Assembly (NCBI RefSeq): GCF_000308455.1
Contig: NZ_BAFP01000270.1
Location: 1-64,000 of the forward strand
Origin: Nocardia abscessus NBRC 100374
GTDB taxonomy: Bacteria; Actinomycetota; Actinomycetes; Mycobacteriales; Mycobacteriaceae
Direction: 5' to 3'
Length of the DNA: 64,000 nucleotides
Within the stretch, counting starts at the first letter, position 1, and each line of letters opens with the position of its first letter. The notes beneath the pieces were generated by a model, which ran no database searches, had not been told where the DNA came from, and saw only the letters and a list, made by a program, of their open reading frames with translations. Below are positions 24,945-33,544 of the stretch, piece after piece. The translations under genes and the position numbers were made by a program.

Positions 24945-24987
24945 AAAAGCCCTGCCCAGCCAGGGTTCGAACACGGCTGAGCAGGGC
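24945..24987 (-). terminator. Rho-independent terminator of the secreted-protein gene
   Basis: Arms GCCCTGCCCAGCC (24949-24961) and GGCTGAGCAGGGC (24975-24987) pair with one mismatch; read on the minus strand the hairpin is followed by TTTT. It lies 37 bases after the TGA of the gene at 25024. The loop contains a tRNA-like GGTTCGAAC by chance. Confidence 0.75.
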
Positions 24988-25023
24988 AATCGCCTCACTG
25001 AATCGATGACGTGCGACTCGGCA

Positions 25024-25752
25024 TCACTTCGCCGGAGCCGGAGCCGGAGCCGGAGCCGGCGCCGGAGCCGGCATCGGCTGGTTGATTGTCGTGAAGTACT
25101 GGACAGCCGCCATGATCGCGACCGGAGCGGTGATGAGAAGCTGGCCAGCCACTGCACCGAGGGGGCCGACGGCCATGATTCCGCCCAAGCATCCGATGGC
25201 AGCTGCCGGAATGAAGGCACCGAACAAGCCGATAATCGCCGCGGAAGCGACGGTTGCCCCGGCGATGCCACCCAGCACGCAGCCGACCGCCGCGCCGCCG
25301 ATGCCACCAACGGCGGCACCGATCGTCGCGCCCATGAGGATCGTGGAGGACAAGCGCGCCCAGGCGGCTTGTTCCCGGTCGTACTGGGTCCGCCAGGGAG
25401 CCTGGTCTTCGTAGGGCAGGGCCACCGGCTTGTAGGCCGCGTGCTCGAGGTCGAACTGCGGCGTCAACGTAGCAGTGCGGTCGCGGATGTCGGCTGCGAT
25501 CGGGAAGACGAAATCATCGACCCGGAAGGACAATTCCGAACCGGCTAGGACAACGCCATTGGGCGCCTTGATCTTCAGCGCCCCTTCTTCGGCGACAAGC
25601 GAGCCCGCGTCGAGGCCGATCACCGTCGATCGCTCCCCGACCGAGACCGTGTACCCCACCGCGCCGGATTGGTCCGGTGCGGCCGATACCGTCCCGGCCG
25701 TCACGCCGAGCGTCGAGACGAGCAGCGTCGCTGCTGCAATCGTTTTCCTCAT
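25024..25752 (-). CDS. Secreted Gly/Ala-rich hypothetical protein
   Basis: 242 residues from ATG 25752. A clear signal peptide (MRKTIAAATLLVSTLGVTAG, cut near TVSAAP) is followed by a polar domain of about 110 residues (YTVSVGERSTVIGLDAGSLV) and a long glycine/alanine-rich hydrophobic stretch (about 130-220: TIGAAVGGIGGAAVGCVLGG) that looks like glycine-zipper membrane segments. The tail is a Pro-Ala dipeptide repeat ending in K. This build is common among nocardial exported proteins of unknown function, possibly inserted in the mycomembrane. Two operator-like repeats lie upstream and a terminator downstream. Confidence 0.75.
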   Translation of the reverse strand: MRKTIAAATLLVSTLGVTAGTVSAAPDQSGAVGYTVSVGERSTVIGLDAGSLVAEEGALKIKAPNGVVLAGSELSFRVDDFVFPIAADIRDRTATLTPQFDLEHAAYKPVALPYEDQAPWRTQYDREQAAWARLSSTILMGATIGAAVGGIGGAAVGCVLGGIAGATVASAAIIGLFGAFIPAAAIGCLGGIMAVGPLGAVAGQLLITAPVAIMAAVQYFTTINQPMPAPAPAPAPAPAPAK

Positions 25753-25917
25753 CTATTTCCTTCTTCTCTGTGCCTCGAACCTCACGTTCGAGAGACGTCG
25801 TACAGACGCCGCTGCAGTCGGTTCGGTCGGTACTCCCGTCGGACCGAATGCAGCGCTTCACCGTGGCGCGCTCGCCCTGGTTGGTGATCGACCGCCACTC
25901 TCATGAGCCTGGTTTGA

Positions 25918-25939
25918 TTGAACATGAACTCAATCTCAA
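25918..25939. promoter_or_regulatory. Operator-like repeat, copy 4 (TTGAA-N12-CTCAA)
   Basis: TTGAA arm intact, second arm CTCAA; spacer 12. Twenty bases before copy 5, so the two may be bound together. About 165 bases upstream of the secreted-protein gene. Confidence 0.45.
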
Positions 25940-25959
25940 ATTGTGATCTACGTCAAGTC

Positions 25960-25981
25960 TTGAATCTGGACTCAACTTCAC
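25960..25981. promoter_or_regulatory. Operator-like repeat, copy 5 (TTGAA-N12-TTCAC)
   Basis: Core identical to copy 2 at 19 of the first 21 bases (TTGAATCTGG, then TCAACTTCA). Tandem with copy 4 between the divergent secreted-protein gene and the small ORF region. Confidence 0.6.
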
Positions 25982-26294
25982 TTACCGTCCTACTGCGCCA
26001 GTCGAACGTGACTCACCTCCGTTCGCGGCCTGGCGGGATTCCCGCACAGCGCAAGTACGAAGGGGTGGTGACGGTTTGGTCGCCTTCAGCCGGGGTAGGC
26101 GATCGAGCGGACATGCAAGGCGACGAGCTCGTGGAGTTCTTCCGCAAAGCGCAGGCCGACAGCCGTAAAGGCGGGCGCCTAGGAAAGGAACTGCTGGCCC
26201 AGCGCTTCGCGAAGTCGGACATCTGACATGTCGCGCAGGCCAACGGCGAATGGTGCGGTCTAGCGACGCATCCGCTCGTGGCAGTGGATCGAAA

Positions 26295-26356
26295 CGTTGC
26301 GGTGGGTGCGTGGTTCCGCGCAAACAATTCACCCACCGCAACGCCCGATATATCGG
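26295..26356. repeat. Long inverted repeat plus 12-base palindrome upstream of the DUF6766 gene
   Basis: CGTTGCGGTGGGTG (26295-26308) and its perfect complement (26330-26343) are separated by 21 bases; CCGATATATCGG follows directly at 26345-26356. No T-run. Either a terminator for upstream transcription or an RNA/DNA control element of the gene starting at 26390. Confidence 0.6.
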
Positions 26357-26389
26357 CATGTGGCGACTCCCCCTGGGTATCGCTGGCGT

Positions 26390-26740
26390 ATGTCTCACTT
26401 GCGACGCTGGGGAGCCGTCTACCTGCTGGTCCTGCTCTTCGCGGGTTCATGGTTCGGGCAGTTCGTCAGCCAGCTGAATGAATATCACCGCATTCAGCAG
26501 GTGCACAGGCAACCGTTCGAGTGGCCGGGATTCTGGGCGAACTTTTTCGCCAGCACGTTCGAGAACTGGCAGAGCGAGTGGCTGCAACTCGTCTTTCAAG
26601 CGATCCTGCTGCTCGGCGCGAAACACCTGCTCTTCCGGGCGGACGCGGCGGACATCGAACGGATCGAGCGGAAGATCGACCAGTTGTGCGCCGCCACGCC
26701 CGGCAACCCCGGCTCGGACATCGACTCGGCCGAGTCCTGA
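26390..26740 (+). CDS. DUF6766-like membrane protein
   Basis: 116 residues from ATG 26390 (MSHLRRWGAVYLLVLLFAGS). Two membrane segments (about 9-25 and 69-84) flank the conserved-looking part WPGFWANFFASTFENWQSEW, which resembles DUF6766 proteins (pattern 'tFENWQSEwLQ'). The tail is charged (ADIERIERKIDQLCAATPGN). Function of the family is unknown; members are often stress- or envelope-associated. The frame extends upstream to 26297 through the inverted repeats, so the internal ATG is chosen. Confidence 0.7.
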   Translation: MSHLRRWGAVYLLVLLFAGSWFGQFVSQLNEYHRIQQVHRQPFEWPGFWANFFASTFENWQSEWLQLVFQAILLLGAKHLLFRADAADIERIERKIDQLCAATPGNPGSDIDSAES

Positions 26741-26784
26741 GACCCGCTCGATTCTGAGTGGGTCATTCCGGCTCGGTGGTCTCC

Positions 26785-27298
26785 GGTGGGCGTTCGGTTC
26801 GGCAATGCCATCAAGACCGTGGGCAAGAACGGGGCATTCCCGCTCGCGGACTTCACCCGGGTGGTCAACGTCAACCTGATCGGCACCTTCAACGTGATCC
26901 GGTTGGCCGCCGAACGGATCTCCCGAGCCGATCCGGTCGGCGAGGAGCGGGGCGTCATCATCAACACCGCGTCGGTGGCGGCGTTCGACGGCCAAGTCGG
27001 GCAGGCGGCCTATTCGGCATCAAAGGGCGGAATCGTCGGCCTGACGCTGCCGGTGGCCCGCGACCTCGCGGGGCTGAAGATCCGCGTGGTGACCATCGCT
27101 CCCGGACTGTTCCACACTCCGCTGTTCGCCACCTTGCCCGACGAGGCCATCGCATCGCTGGGCGCGCAGGTGCCGCATCCCTCGCGACTCGGCGACCCCG
27201 CCGAATACGCCGCGCTCGCCCGTCACATCGTCGAGAACCTGATGCTCAACGGCGAGACCATCCGTCTCGACGGCGCGATCCGGATGGCGCCGCGCTGA
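26785..27298 (+). pseudogene. Short-chain dehydrogenase, 5' truncated
   Basis: Reads as the last two thirds of a 3-hydroxyacyl-CoA dehydrogenase type 2-like SDR: FTRVVNVNLIGTFNVIRLAA, GVIINTASVAAFDGQVGQAA, YSASK catalytic pair, VVTIAPGLFHTPLF and ENLMLNGETIRLDGAIRMAP. The N-terminal 85-90 residues with the TGxxxGIG cofactor motif and NNAG are missing; the text before about 26795 is unrelated. An ATG at 26786 could start a 170-residue product, but without the NADH site it could not work. It looks like a deletion or transfer relic following the DUF6766 gene. Confidence 0.75.
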
Positions 27299-27359
27299 GC
27301 CGGCCGCCCTACGGAGCGGCGCCGCGGTCACCTCTCCGCTGAGCTGTCGGCATCCCCGG

Positions 27360-28301
27360 TCAGCGGATTCGTCTCGGACCGGTCGAGGAACGGACGCCCA
27401 CGACAGTGATGACCGTGACCATCAATACCGTCATCAGCTTCATGAGGTTCCAGGTCTCCGGGTCCGGAATAGGTTCGGTGATTTGCAGGTCCCTTGGCCG
27501 TGGGCGGTTCCGTGCGGGCGGGGGCAACTCGGTGCGGGGCTGCTCCGCCAGGGTCTGTAGCGGCGTGGTGGCCAACGGCGGGAGCGTAACGACGGGGAAC
27601 TCAGGGGCGGGCGGGCCGAGCTGGAGAGGGCTCATCGGCACAGGCGGCGGTGCGGTGGGCAGCAGGAGTAGACACGTCAGCACTGCGCTGCCGGTAGCGG
27701 CACTGCCCACGGCAGCGCTGCCGAGGCCGGATCCACTCGATCCCGGGCCGATGAGGCCCGGCACGAGGGAGCCGAAGCCGCTACCGGTCGCCAGCCCGAG
27801 CAGCAGCAGAGCGCTGCCGGTCGCCGCGCTGCCGGTGCACGCCATTTGGACGCTTCCCGTGTCGAGCTTCGGTGTCTCGCCTGGGCTATCCGCGATGACG
27901 TTCGGGTCGGCTGCTTCGTTCGCTGGGCCGGGCGTACCACCGTCGAGTTCCCCATCGCCGGTGGCGCGGAGGTCGCTGCCGGGCTTGTCGCTGGGCCGGT
28001 AACCGAGATCGGCGCTGCCGGAGGGGATTCGGATCGGCCCCAGACTCAGAGACCCGCCCTCGGCGGCAGGACCGACGGTGCTGCCGGACGGACCGAGGCT
28101 CGAACCACTGCCCGGGAAAGCATCCGCTGCGCCTGTGCCCGAACTCCCGGTGGCGAGGTCGCCGAGCGGCAGCCATGGCGGCGCCTCCGCGGATGCTTCC
28201 GGAGGCCGCGCCGCGAGCGTCGCTATGGTCAGGGGGAGCAGCACAGTGGCGAATCCTCGGGTCAGCCTTCGTGGCCGAAGTGCGCCTCGGTTGCGTTGCA
28301 T
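27360..28301 (-). CDS. Exported low-complexity membrane protein
   Basis: 313 residues from ATG 28301. Signal-like start (LTRGFATVLLPLTIATLAAR, possible cut after ASA), then a long Gly/Ser/Pro-rich region (PGSGSSLGPSGSTVGPAAEG), two alanine/serine-rich hydrophobic repeats sharing SAATGSALLLLGLATGSG and SAATGSAVLTCLLLLP, and a final membrane segment near 290-305 (LMKLMTVLMVTVITVVGVRS) with an Arg-rich end. Function unknown; the build suggests a surface protein anchored at the C-terminus. It ends 61 bases from the convergent truncated SDR. Confidence 0.6.
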   Translation of the reverse strand: MQRNRGALRPRRLTRGFATVLLPLTIATLAARPPEASAEAPPWLPLGDLATGSSGTGAADAFPGSGSSLGPSGSTVGPAAEGGSLSLGPIRIPSGSADLGYRPSDKPGSDLRATGDGELDGGTPGPANEAADPNVIADSPGETPKLDTGSVQMACTGSAATGSALLLLGLATGSGFGSLVPGLIGPGSSGSGLGSAAVGSAATGSAVLTCLLLLPTAPPPVPMSPLQLGPPAPEFPVVTLPPLATTPLQTLAEQPRTELPPPARNRPRPRDLQITEPIPDPETWNLMKLMTVLMVTVITVVGVRSSTGPRRIR

Positions 28302-28341
28302 GGACAGTCGCCTCGTCGTTGTCGAAACTGGGTCGGAACGG

Positions 28342-29103
28342 TCAGGTCGTGTGCTGGTAGCGGGAGAGTGCGAGTTCGAAGGCGTCCTTCGGCACCAGGT
28401 TCCCGCCGGAGAACGGTTCGTCGAGGTTGTAGATCGCCCGGATCACCACGCCGACGATGGCGCCGAGCAGCGCTGTCGTCACGACACTGCGTTTGCCGAC
28501 CTGGACGCCGGAGAGGACCACGCTGAGCAGCAGCAGGACCGTGCAGGTCCACATGGCCAGGTAGAGGAAGCCGGGTACGCGGTAACCGGCGTCCAGCGCA
28601 CGGTCGGCGCGCGCCTGGGCGACCGCGTCCAGGCTGGTCAGCGCGTTGCTCCGGAGCGTGTCGACCTCGGGTTCGGCCGCGTTCACCGCGGCCACCGCGT
28701 CACGCAGTGTGTCGAGGGTGTCCTGGGTGGACTGGCTGAGTCGGCTGTGGTCGGCCATGACGGTCCACTCCTCGTTGAGGACTTGCTCGGTGTAGTCGCG
28801 TACCAGGCCTTGGATTCGGGCATGGTCGGGCTCGGGCATGCCGTGCGCGGCCCAGTAGGTATCGATGAGCGCCTTGGCCTCGGCGATGGTGTGATTGCGG
28901 GCGTTGTCGTACTGCTGCCAGGCGATCACCACGATGAACGCGACCACCGCCATGAAGATCGTGTTGATCAGGTTGAGCACCAATGAGCCGACAGTGTCGT
29001 CGTCGGTGTGCCGCCACGCTTTCGGATGCAGGCGATCCCCGGCCACGAAGACGACGACCGCGACGAGCGCGGTCAGAGCAGGCACGAGAAATTCCAAGGC
29101 CAT
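28342..29103 (-). CDS. DUF4239-like membrane protein
   Basis: 253 residues from ATG 29103. N-terminal membrane segment (EFLVPALTALVAVVVFVAGD), second near 45-62 (LINTIFMAVVAFIVVIAWQQ), then a long cytoplasmic or external helical region (NARNHTIAEAKALIDTYWAA, HGMPEPDHARIQGLVRDYTE) and two more membrane segments (about 180-200 and 206-222). This 2+2 layout with the 'A.aL..iy' pattern is that of DUF4239 (bestrophin-like) proteins, possibly channels. Separated by 40 bases from the exported protein downstream, so probably co-transcribed. Confidence 0.75.
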   Translation of the reverse strand: MALEFLVPALTALVAVVVFVAGDRLHPKAWRHTDDDTVGSLVLNLINTIFMAVVAFIVVIAWQQYDNARNHTIAEAKALIDTYWAAHGMPEPDHARIQGLVRDYTEQVLNEEWTVMADHSRLSQSTQDTLDTLRDAVAAVNAAEPEVDTLRSNALTSLDAVAQARADRALDAGYRVPGFLYLAMWTCTVLLLLSVVLSGVQVGKRSVVTTALLGAIVGVVIRAIYNLDEPFSGGNLVPKDAFELALSRYQHTT

Positions 29104-30108
29104 GCGGGGACTCCGTTCTGTCCGGATGGTTCTCGCGATCGCGGCCTCGGTGACCGGCCGCAGGGCGTGTCGCGCTACGGATGCTGGTCACAGGGAACGC
29201 TCGGCGCGCCATCCCAGGTCGATCAAATCTTCGATCTTCGGTCGCGCTGTAGCGGTACGGATTTCACCGCCCCGGATCCGATCGCCTCTCCGGAAGACGG
29301 TGTATCCAGTCGAGTGCCGTGGGCCGATTCGCGTCGAACCGAGATCAGCGGCCCACGACGCCCTCAATGCAAGTCGTTGCGACTACCGTGGTGCCGGTTC
29401 GGTAGCCGTCGTGAGCCGAGACTCGGCCCCGGATACGTCGGCGCTGTCCGGACGGGTATTTCGTTGGTCATGCGTGGTCTCACCCCCGAGATGAATACCG
29501 AGACGATCGATGATGGCGCTGTCGACAGCCTGCGTTGTTCGGATCTGATCAGTGGTGTACAGCAAATCGGTACGCGACACGCCTGTACGAACCAGGCGGT
29601 GGTGAATCGTCCTGGACGGCAAGCCGATCTGGACGACACCGATAGTAGACGGCGAATACGCCTGCACGTGGCGAAATTTCGGATTGTGCCGCCGAAACGG
29701 GACGACGCGATCGTGAGACATCGGCGCGGCGCGAAGATGTTCGCCTCTCGCCGACTGCGTCGCTGCCGAGAGCCCCGGCCGATGAGGCAACCGTGCGGTC
29801 CAGGCGATCGCACGAGACGTTGATGGATGCCGATTGATTGCTGCATGGGCGCACTCGGCGAGGATGGGCCGAGGGCAGTGCTGTGATCCATCGGGTGTTC
29901 GGAGCGGAAATGCGATCCTTGAAAGATCGCTGATCTGCTCGAAGGGATAGTTTCCGGCCACAATCATCCCTAGTGCCTCGGCAATCGCGAGTGCAGTTCC
30001 GAGTGTGCCGACGGCCGAAACGAGTAGTTAGCTACTCGTGTCACCGGGTCGGGGGGCGGCGCACACTCGACTGGATCCCCGGGAACTGCGATCTCGGAGG
30101 AGGTGATC
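29104..30108. other. About 1 kb without a supported gene
   Basis: Open frames exist on both strands, but none shows family motifs or a good ribosome site. The region has an inverted repeat CGTGGGCCG (29318-29326) with CGGCCCACG (29349-29357). The minus-strand text around 29640-29600 (GVVQIGLPSRTIHHRLV) faintly recalls the start of AbiEi-like antitoxins, too weakly to call. The promoter of the gene at 30109 should lie in the last 100 bases. Confidence 0.5.
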
Positions 30109-31101
30109 ATGAGAAACGACTCGCGAGCATTCCTTGTCTCGGCGGCCATAGCTGGACTGCTCGGCGCCATATCGGTACCGATCGCGGCGACGGACCCGAT
30201 TACAACCGAACCTGTTCCTCCGGTAGCCACGTCGGAACCGGTCTTGCCGACTACCACGCCACAAGAGGTCTCGACGCCCGCGACGACCCCTGTGTCGACG
30301 ACTACGGCGAAAACGCCTCTCACGACTAGCACCACGACGCCTCCCGTCCCGACCACGACGCCTCCCGTCTCGACGACTACGTCGCCCCCGACCTCGACGG
30401 CAACACCGCTACCGAGCTCCGGTCCGTCCTCGGTGACGCCCGAAAGTTCTGCCGTGCTTCCCGCACCCACCCTCGACGCGCCTGCCACCGCCCGACGCGG
30501 CACCGTGATCACGGTGCACGGCGAGAACTGGCCCTGCGACATGGTGCGGGCCTTCCCGGACTGGGCGGAATCGGTGACCGCCCAGGTGCAAGGCGGTTCG
30601 TTCGATGCCCGCGTCGGTGTGCCCGACCGAGCCGAACTGGGCTCGCAGTCCCTTCCCGTCACCTGCCTCGGGCCATTCCAGCGAATTGTCGCGAGAACCT
30701 CCGTCGAGATACTCTCCGCGCCGGTTGTCACGACCACCACCGACGGCCCCACGACCAGCACGGACGCCCCATCGACCACCGCGCCGACCAGTGGGCGCCC
30801 GACCACGGCGCAACAAGTCGATGACCGCTCCCAGGAGACCGGCCTCGGCGACATGCTCGGCCTCGGCGGCTTCCTCCTCGCCCTGGCCGCCGCACTGCTT
30901 CTGGCGCGTGGCCTGCGCAAGAGCCAGGGCGGCAGGTCGCGCCCGCCCAACGGTGATCCGCATCCGCCGCAGGTACACGTGCGGGTGGTCGCGGACTCCG
31001 CCCCATCGATCCACATTCGCCAGGTCGTCCGCGCTCCCGCCGTTCGGGTTCGGCTGCGCGCCGGCGAGCCCTGGCTGCACGTCGAGGAGGTGCTCGGATG
31101 A
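30109..31101 (+). CDS. Thr/Pro-rich exported, C-terminally anchored surface protein
   Basis: 330 residues from ATG 30109 with an excellent GGAGGAGGTGATC ribosome site. Signal segment (AFLVSAAIAGLLGAISVPIA), then about 90 residues of Thr/Pro/Ser repeats (TTTPPVPTTTPPVSTTTSPP) typical of O-mannosylated stalks, a small domain (about 125-205: APATARRGTVITVHGENWPC) resembling an IPT/Ig-like fold with two Cys, a second Thr-rich linker, one membrane segment (LGGFLLALAAALLLARGL) and a basic cytoplasmic tail rich in HxHxRxV. Probably a surface stalk protein. ATGA overlap with the next gene implies they work together. Confidence 0.7.
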   Translation: MRNDSRAFLVSAAIAGLLGAISVPIAATDPITTEPVPPVATSEPVLPTTTPQEVSTPATTPVSTTTAKTPLTTSTTTPPVPTTTPPVSTTTSPPTSTATPLPSSGPSSVTPESSAVLPAPTLDAPATARRGTVITVHGENWPCDMVRAFPDWAESVTAQVQGGSFDARVGVPDRAELGSQSLPVTCLGPFQRIVARTSVEILSAPVVTTTTDGPTTSTDAPSTTAPTSGRPTTAQQVDDRSQETGLGDMLGLGGFLLALAAALLLARGLRKSQGGRSRPPNGDPHPPQVHVRVVADSAPSIHIRQVVRAPAVRVRLRAGEPWLHVEEVLG

Positions 31102-31760
31102 CAAGTCCAGCGTCGATCAGGGCTCGGGCAGTACTGTTCCAGAACGCTCCGCACGATGTCGGTGTGGGCGAGCTGGCCGAGCGTCTGCAGGAAACGGGTG
31201 TCGAACACTTGGCCCTGCGCCGAGTGCCGGGTGCCGCCGCGATTCTGCGGTCCGCGGCGCTGCACGAGGTGGCCGAGACGATCGACGGGCTGCTCGAGGT
31301 CGACCTCGGCAGTGTCGCGATCGGGGGTTGGCGCCGCTACGACCGGCTACGCAGAGCGGCGATACGCACCCGCTCGGGCGGAGTCGAGCAAGTCACGCTG
31401 TTCGAACACGAGATCACCCAGACCTACCGGCCGTGCCTCGATGTCACCGTCGACGGAAACCCGGTCGGTGAGTTCACCGTAGAGCTCTGCTTGGGGATGC
31501 TGCTCGAGCCGCTGACCGCAACGGTCCGCACCGGCATGCTGGTGGCAGTGGGCCCCGGCGACTGCACCGTGACGGTATCGATCGGCGCGCCGGAACTCGG
31601 TCCGATCATGAAGCGCGAGCGGACACTGCACACCGCGACCATGATCGACCTCCGGTGGCCCATACCGCTGGTCGAGCAACCTCCGGCTCCGCCATCTCCC
31701 TTGCCGGCCGGTCGCGTGCGCGGACCGCGGCCGCCCGAATCGCGCTGGACCGGTGGGTGA
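31098..31760 (+). CDS. Conserved hypothetical protein coupled to the surface protein
   Basis: 220 residues, ATG 31098 in an ATGA overlap. No signal peptide or membrane segment, so probably cytoplasmic, facing the tail of the upstream protein. Text such as AIGGWRRYDRLRRAAIRTRS, QVTLFEHEITQTYRPCLDVT and VDGNPVGEFTVELCLGMLLE suggests a compact alpha/beta domain; the C-terminus (about 190-220) is Pro/Arg-rich. I do not recognise the family. Coupled translation suggests a partner or chaperone of the surface protein. Confidence 0.65.
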   Translation: MTSPASIRARAVLFQNAPHDVGVGELAERLQETGVEHLALRRVPGAAAILRSAALHEVAETIDGLLEVDLGSVAIGGWRRYDRLRRAAIRTRSGGVEQVTLFEHEITQTYRPCLDVTVDGNPVGEFTVELCLGMLLEPLTATVRTGMLVAVGPGDCTVTVSIGAPELGPIMKRERTLHTATMIDLRWPIPLVEQPPAPPSPLPAGRVRGPRPPESRWTGG

Positions 31761-32199
31761 TGCGAGCTGGGTGCCCACGGAAGAGCGCGATCCATGACTT
31801 CGCCGACAACCGCAGGATGCCAGCAGACGAGTTGCATCGGCCTGGCACCGATGTGTTCAGGCGCGACCCGGCACCGTTGAGCGGGCACCGCAGGCGGCTC
31901 AGCTCATCGGAGACGGCGGCTTCGAACAGCCCCGAAGGTCTCGCCCCGGTGCGGAGTGTTCCGCTATGCCGCTGGCGGACAACAGCTCTGGTCGATATAC
32001 GCGGCGAAGGCAGTCGACCGGCGCGCGTCCTGCGGCCGCGGAGGAGTCCGCCGAGAACTTCCCTCCGCTCCGCGATAGCGTGGGAACATCAGGGGTGCCG
32101 GATCCGAGCGTGCCGTTGTACGCTTGGACAGCTACCGATCGGCGTAATGGGAAGGCCCTGGATCGCGAAACCCGCATCCAGACAACAGAAGAGCCACAG
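31761..32199. other. Intergenic region
   Basis: 439 bases; overlapping open frames on both strands are short, Arg/Ser-rich and without motifs. The frame of the next gene is open upstream from 31966 but polar and low-complexity. Nothing else seen; the promoter of the gene at 32200 is expected here. Confidence 0.5.
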
Positions 32200-33315
32200 A
32201 TGACCAGACACGCGCATTATGTCGGCACCCTGCCCGCGGAACTGACGACGGACGATCGCGCCGTCATGCAGTGGTTCACCGACCACAGCGAGGGATGGCC
32301 GGTCACCGCCGTGCCGTGCGACCTCGACCCGGACTGGATTCTCGACTATCTGCGCACGCGCAAGCACCATACCGACGTCTTCGAGATCGTCCGGGCGGGC
32401 GAGTACGCCGATTACAGCGATTTCCCCAGCTATGGTCTGCGAGCGGGCCGTACGTTGCAGCCGCGGCATGTATCGATGGACCGGGTGGAGCGAATCGGCC
32501 GAGTCGTGGAAGCCTTCGAGTCGCTCCGGAGTGAGCGGCCGGAGCTGGCGGAAACGAAAGTCCAGATCAGTCAACCCAATCCACTGGATCTGGCGATGTT
32601 CGTCTTCGCCGGTGCCGCGGTCTCGGGCGGGCTCCCCGTCTGGCCCGCTCTGCGTCGCTTCGGTGTCGTGGTGGACGCGATCCGGCAGCTACCGGTGTTC
32701 ACCGAAGCGGTGGTGCAGGAGATGACCGAGATCGCCGACCGGTACGGCGACCGGGTTGTCTGGCAGCTGGAGTCGCCCATCGCGCTGTTGAGTATGGTCA
32801 AAGCCGAGCAACTGTGGTCGCAGTGGGCGCTCGCCCCGCTCGTCGCACGGCAGCTCGCCGGGTTCATCGGGCGGATGCACGAGATCGGGGCCGAGGTCAT
32901 CGTGCACCTGTGCTACGGCGACTACCAGCACAAGAGCCTGCTGACGCCACGCAGTCTCGCCCCTGCGGTGAATTTGCTCGGCCGCACCGCACGGCTGCTG
33001 AACAAGCGGGGGACGCCACTACCTCCGGTGCATATTCCCTGCGCTTACGGGGCCGAGCCCGCTCCGCTGGACCCGCGATTCTATGCACCGTTGCGCAAGC
33101 TCGATCCGGACTGGAGAGTGATCGCCGGCGTCGTTTCTCCGGACTCCGGCGAGGGCAGTGCCGAGGCGCTTGCTCTCTTCGAACAAGCTGCTGGTCGCGA
33201 GGCGTACGGTGTCGCCACCGCCTGCGGACTCGGCCGATGCACCGTCGACGAGGCGCAGCGGGCGGTCGCGACCACGGTCTCGACAGCAGCCGCCCGTGCC
33301 GGTCGCGAACCGTAA
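32200..33315 (+). CDS. UROD/MetE-like TIM-barrel protein
   Basis: 371 residues from ATG 32200 (MTRHAHYVGTLPAELTTDDR). Features of the cobalamin-independent methionine synthase/uroporphyrinogen decarboxylase superfamily: ETKVQISQPNPLDLAMF, VVWQLESPIALLSMVKAEQL, EIGAEVIVHLCYGDYQHKSL (His and Cys of a zinc-like site), GVVSPDSGEG and the terminal VATACGLGRCTVDEAQRA, equivalent to the 'CGLG' strand of MetE. It is half the size of MetE and lacks its N-terminal domain, so it is probably a methyltransferase or lyase of unknown substrate. The next gene in the same direction is an unusual P450, 230 bases on. Confidence 0.7.
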   Translation: MTRHAHYVGTLPAELTTDDRAVMQWFTDHSEGWPVTAVPCDLDPDWILDYLRTRKHHTDVFEIVRAGEYADYSDFPSYGLRAGRTLQPRHVSMDRVERIGRVVEAFESLRSERPELAETKVQISQPNPLDLAMFVFAGAAVSGGLPVWPALRRFGVVVDAIRQLPVFTEAVVQEMTEIADRYGDRVVWQLESPIALLSMVKAEQLWSQWALAPLVARQLAGFIGRMHEIGAEVIVHLCYGDYQHKSLLTPRSLAPAVNLLGRTARLLNKRGTPLPPVHIPCAYGAEPAPLDPRFYAPLRKLDPDWRVIAGVVSPDSGEGSAEALALFEQAAGREAYGVATACGLGRCTVDEAQRAVATTVSTAAARAGREP

Positions 33316-33544
33316 TCTGCCCGACGGCGGCCGGTGGCGATCCGCCGGAGGGCGAATTACCTTGTCCGGACACTTCTCTCGGGCCGAGCGCGCCGCCGCC
33401 TAGGTCAGCACCACGATCGGAGCGTTGCTATGTTGCTAGCGTAAGCGGGTCGCCGAGCTCTGGACGACAGGACTTGGAAGGCACGTGTACCCGCTCACCG
33501 ACCCGTATCCGCCGAATCCTGTTCCAGCACTTGGAGTCACATCC

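Larger units (their letters stand above)
25753..26389. other. Intergenic region with two operators, a small ORF and two inverted repeats
   Basis: 637 bases without a convincing gene. It holds operator-like repeats at 25918 and 25960, an ORF of 37 codons at 26113-26226 (MQGDELVEFFRKAQADSRKG, Lys/Arg-rich, no recognised family, perhaps the end of a lost gene), a 14-base-arm inverted repeat at 26295-26343 and the palindrome CCGATATATCGG at 26345-26356 just before the membrane-protein gene. Confidence 0.5.

Noticed and set aside
24958..24987. tRNA-like T-loop GGTTCGAAC
   Set aside because: It lies in the loop of a terminator hairpin; no acceptor stem, D-arm or anticodon arm can be built.
25028..25070. 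Tandem repeat of GCCGGA units
   Set aside because: It is the coding repeat for the Pro-Ala tail of the secreted protein, not a CRISPR or separate repeat element.
29383..29967. Possible AbiEi-like antitoxin remnant on the minus strand
   Set aside because: Only one short phrase (GLPSRTIHHRLV) is suggestive; the rest does not follow the family.
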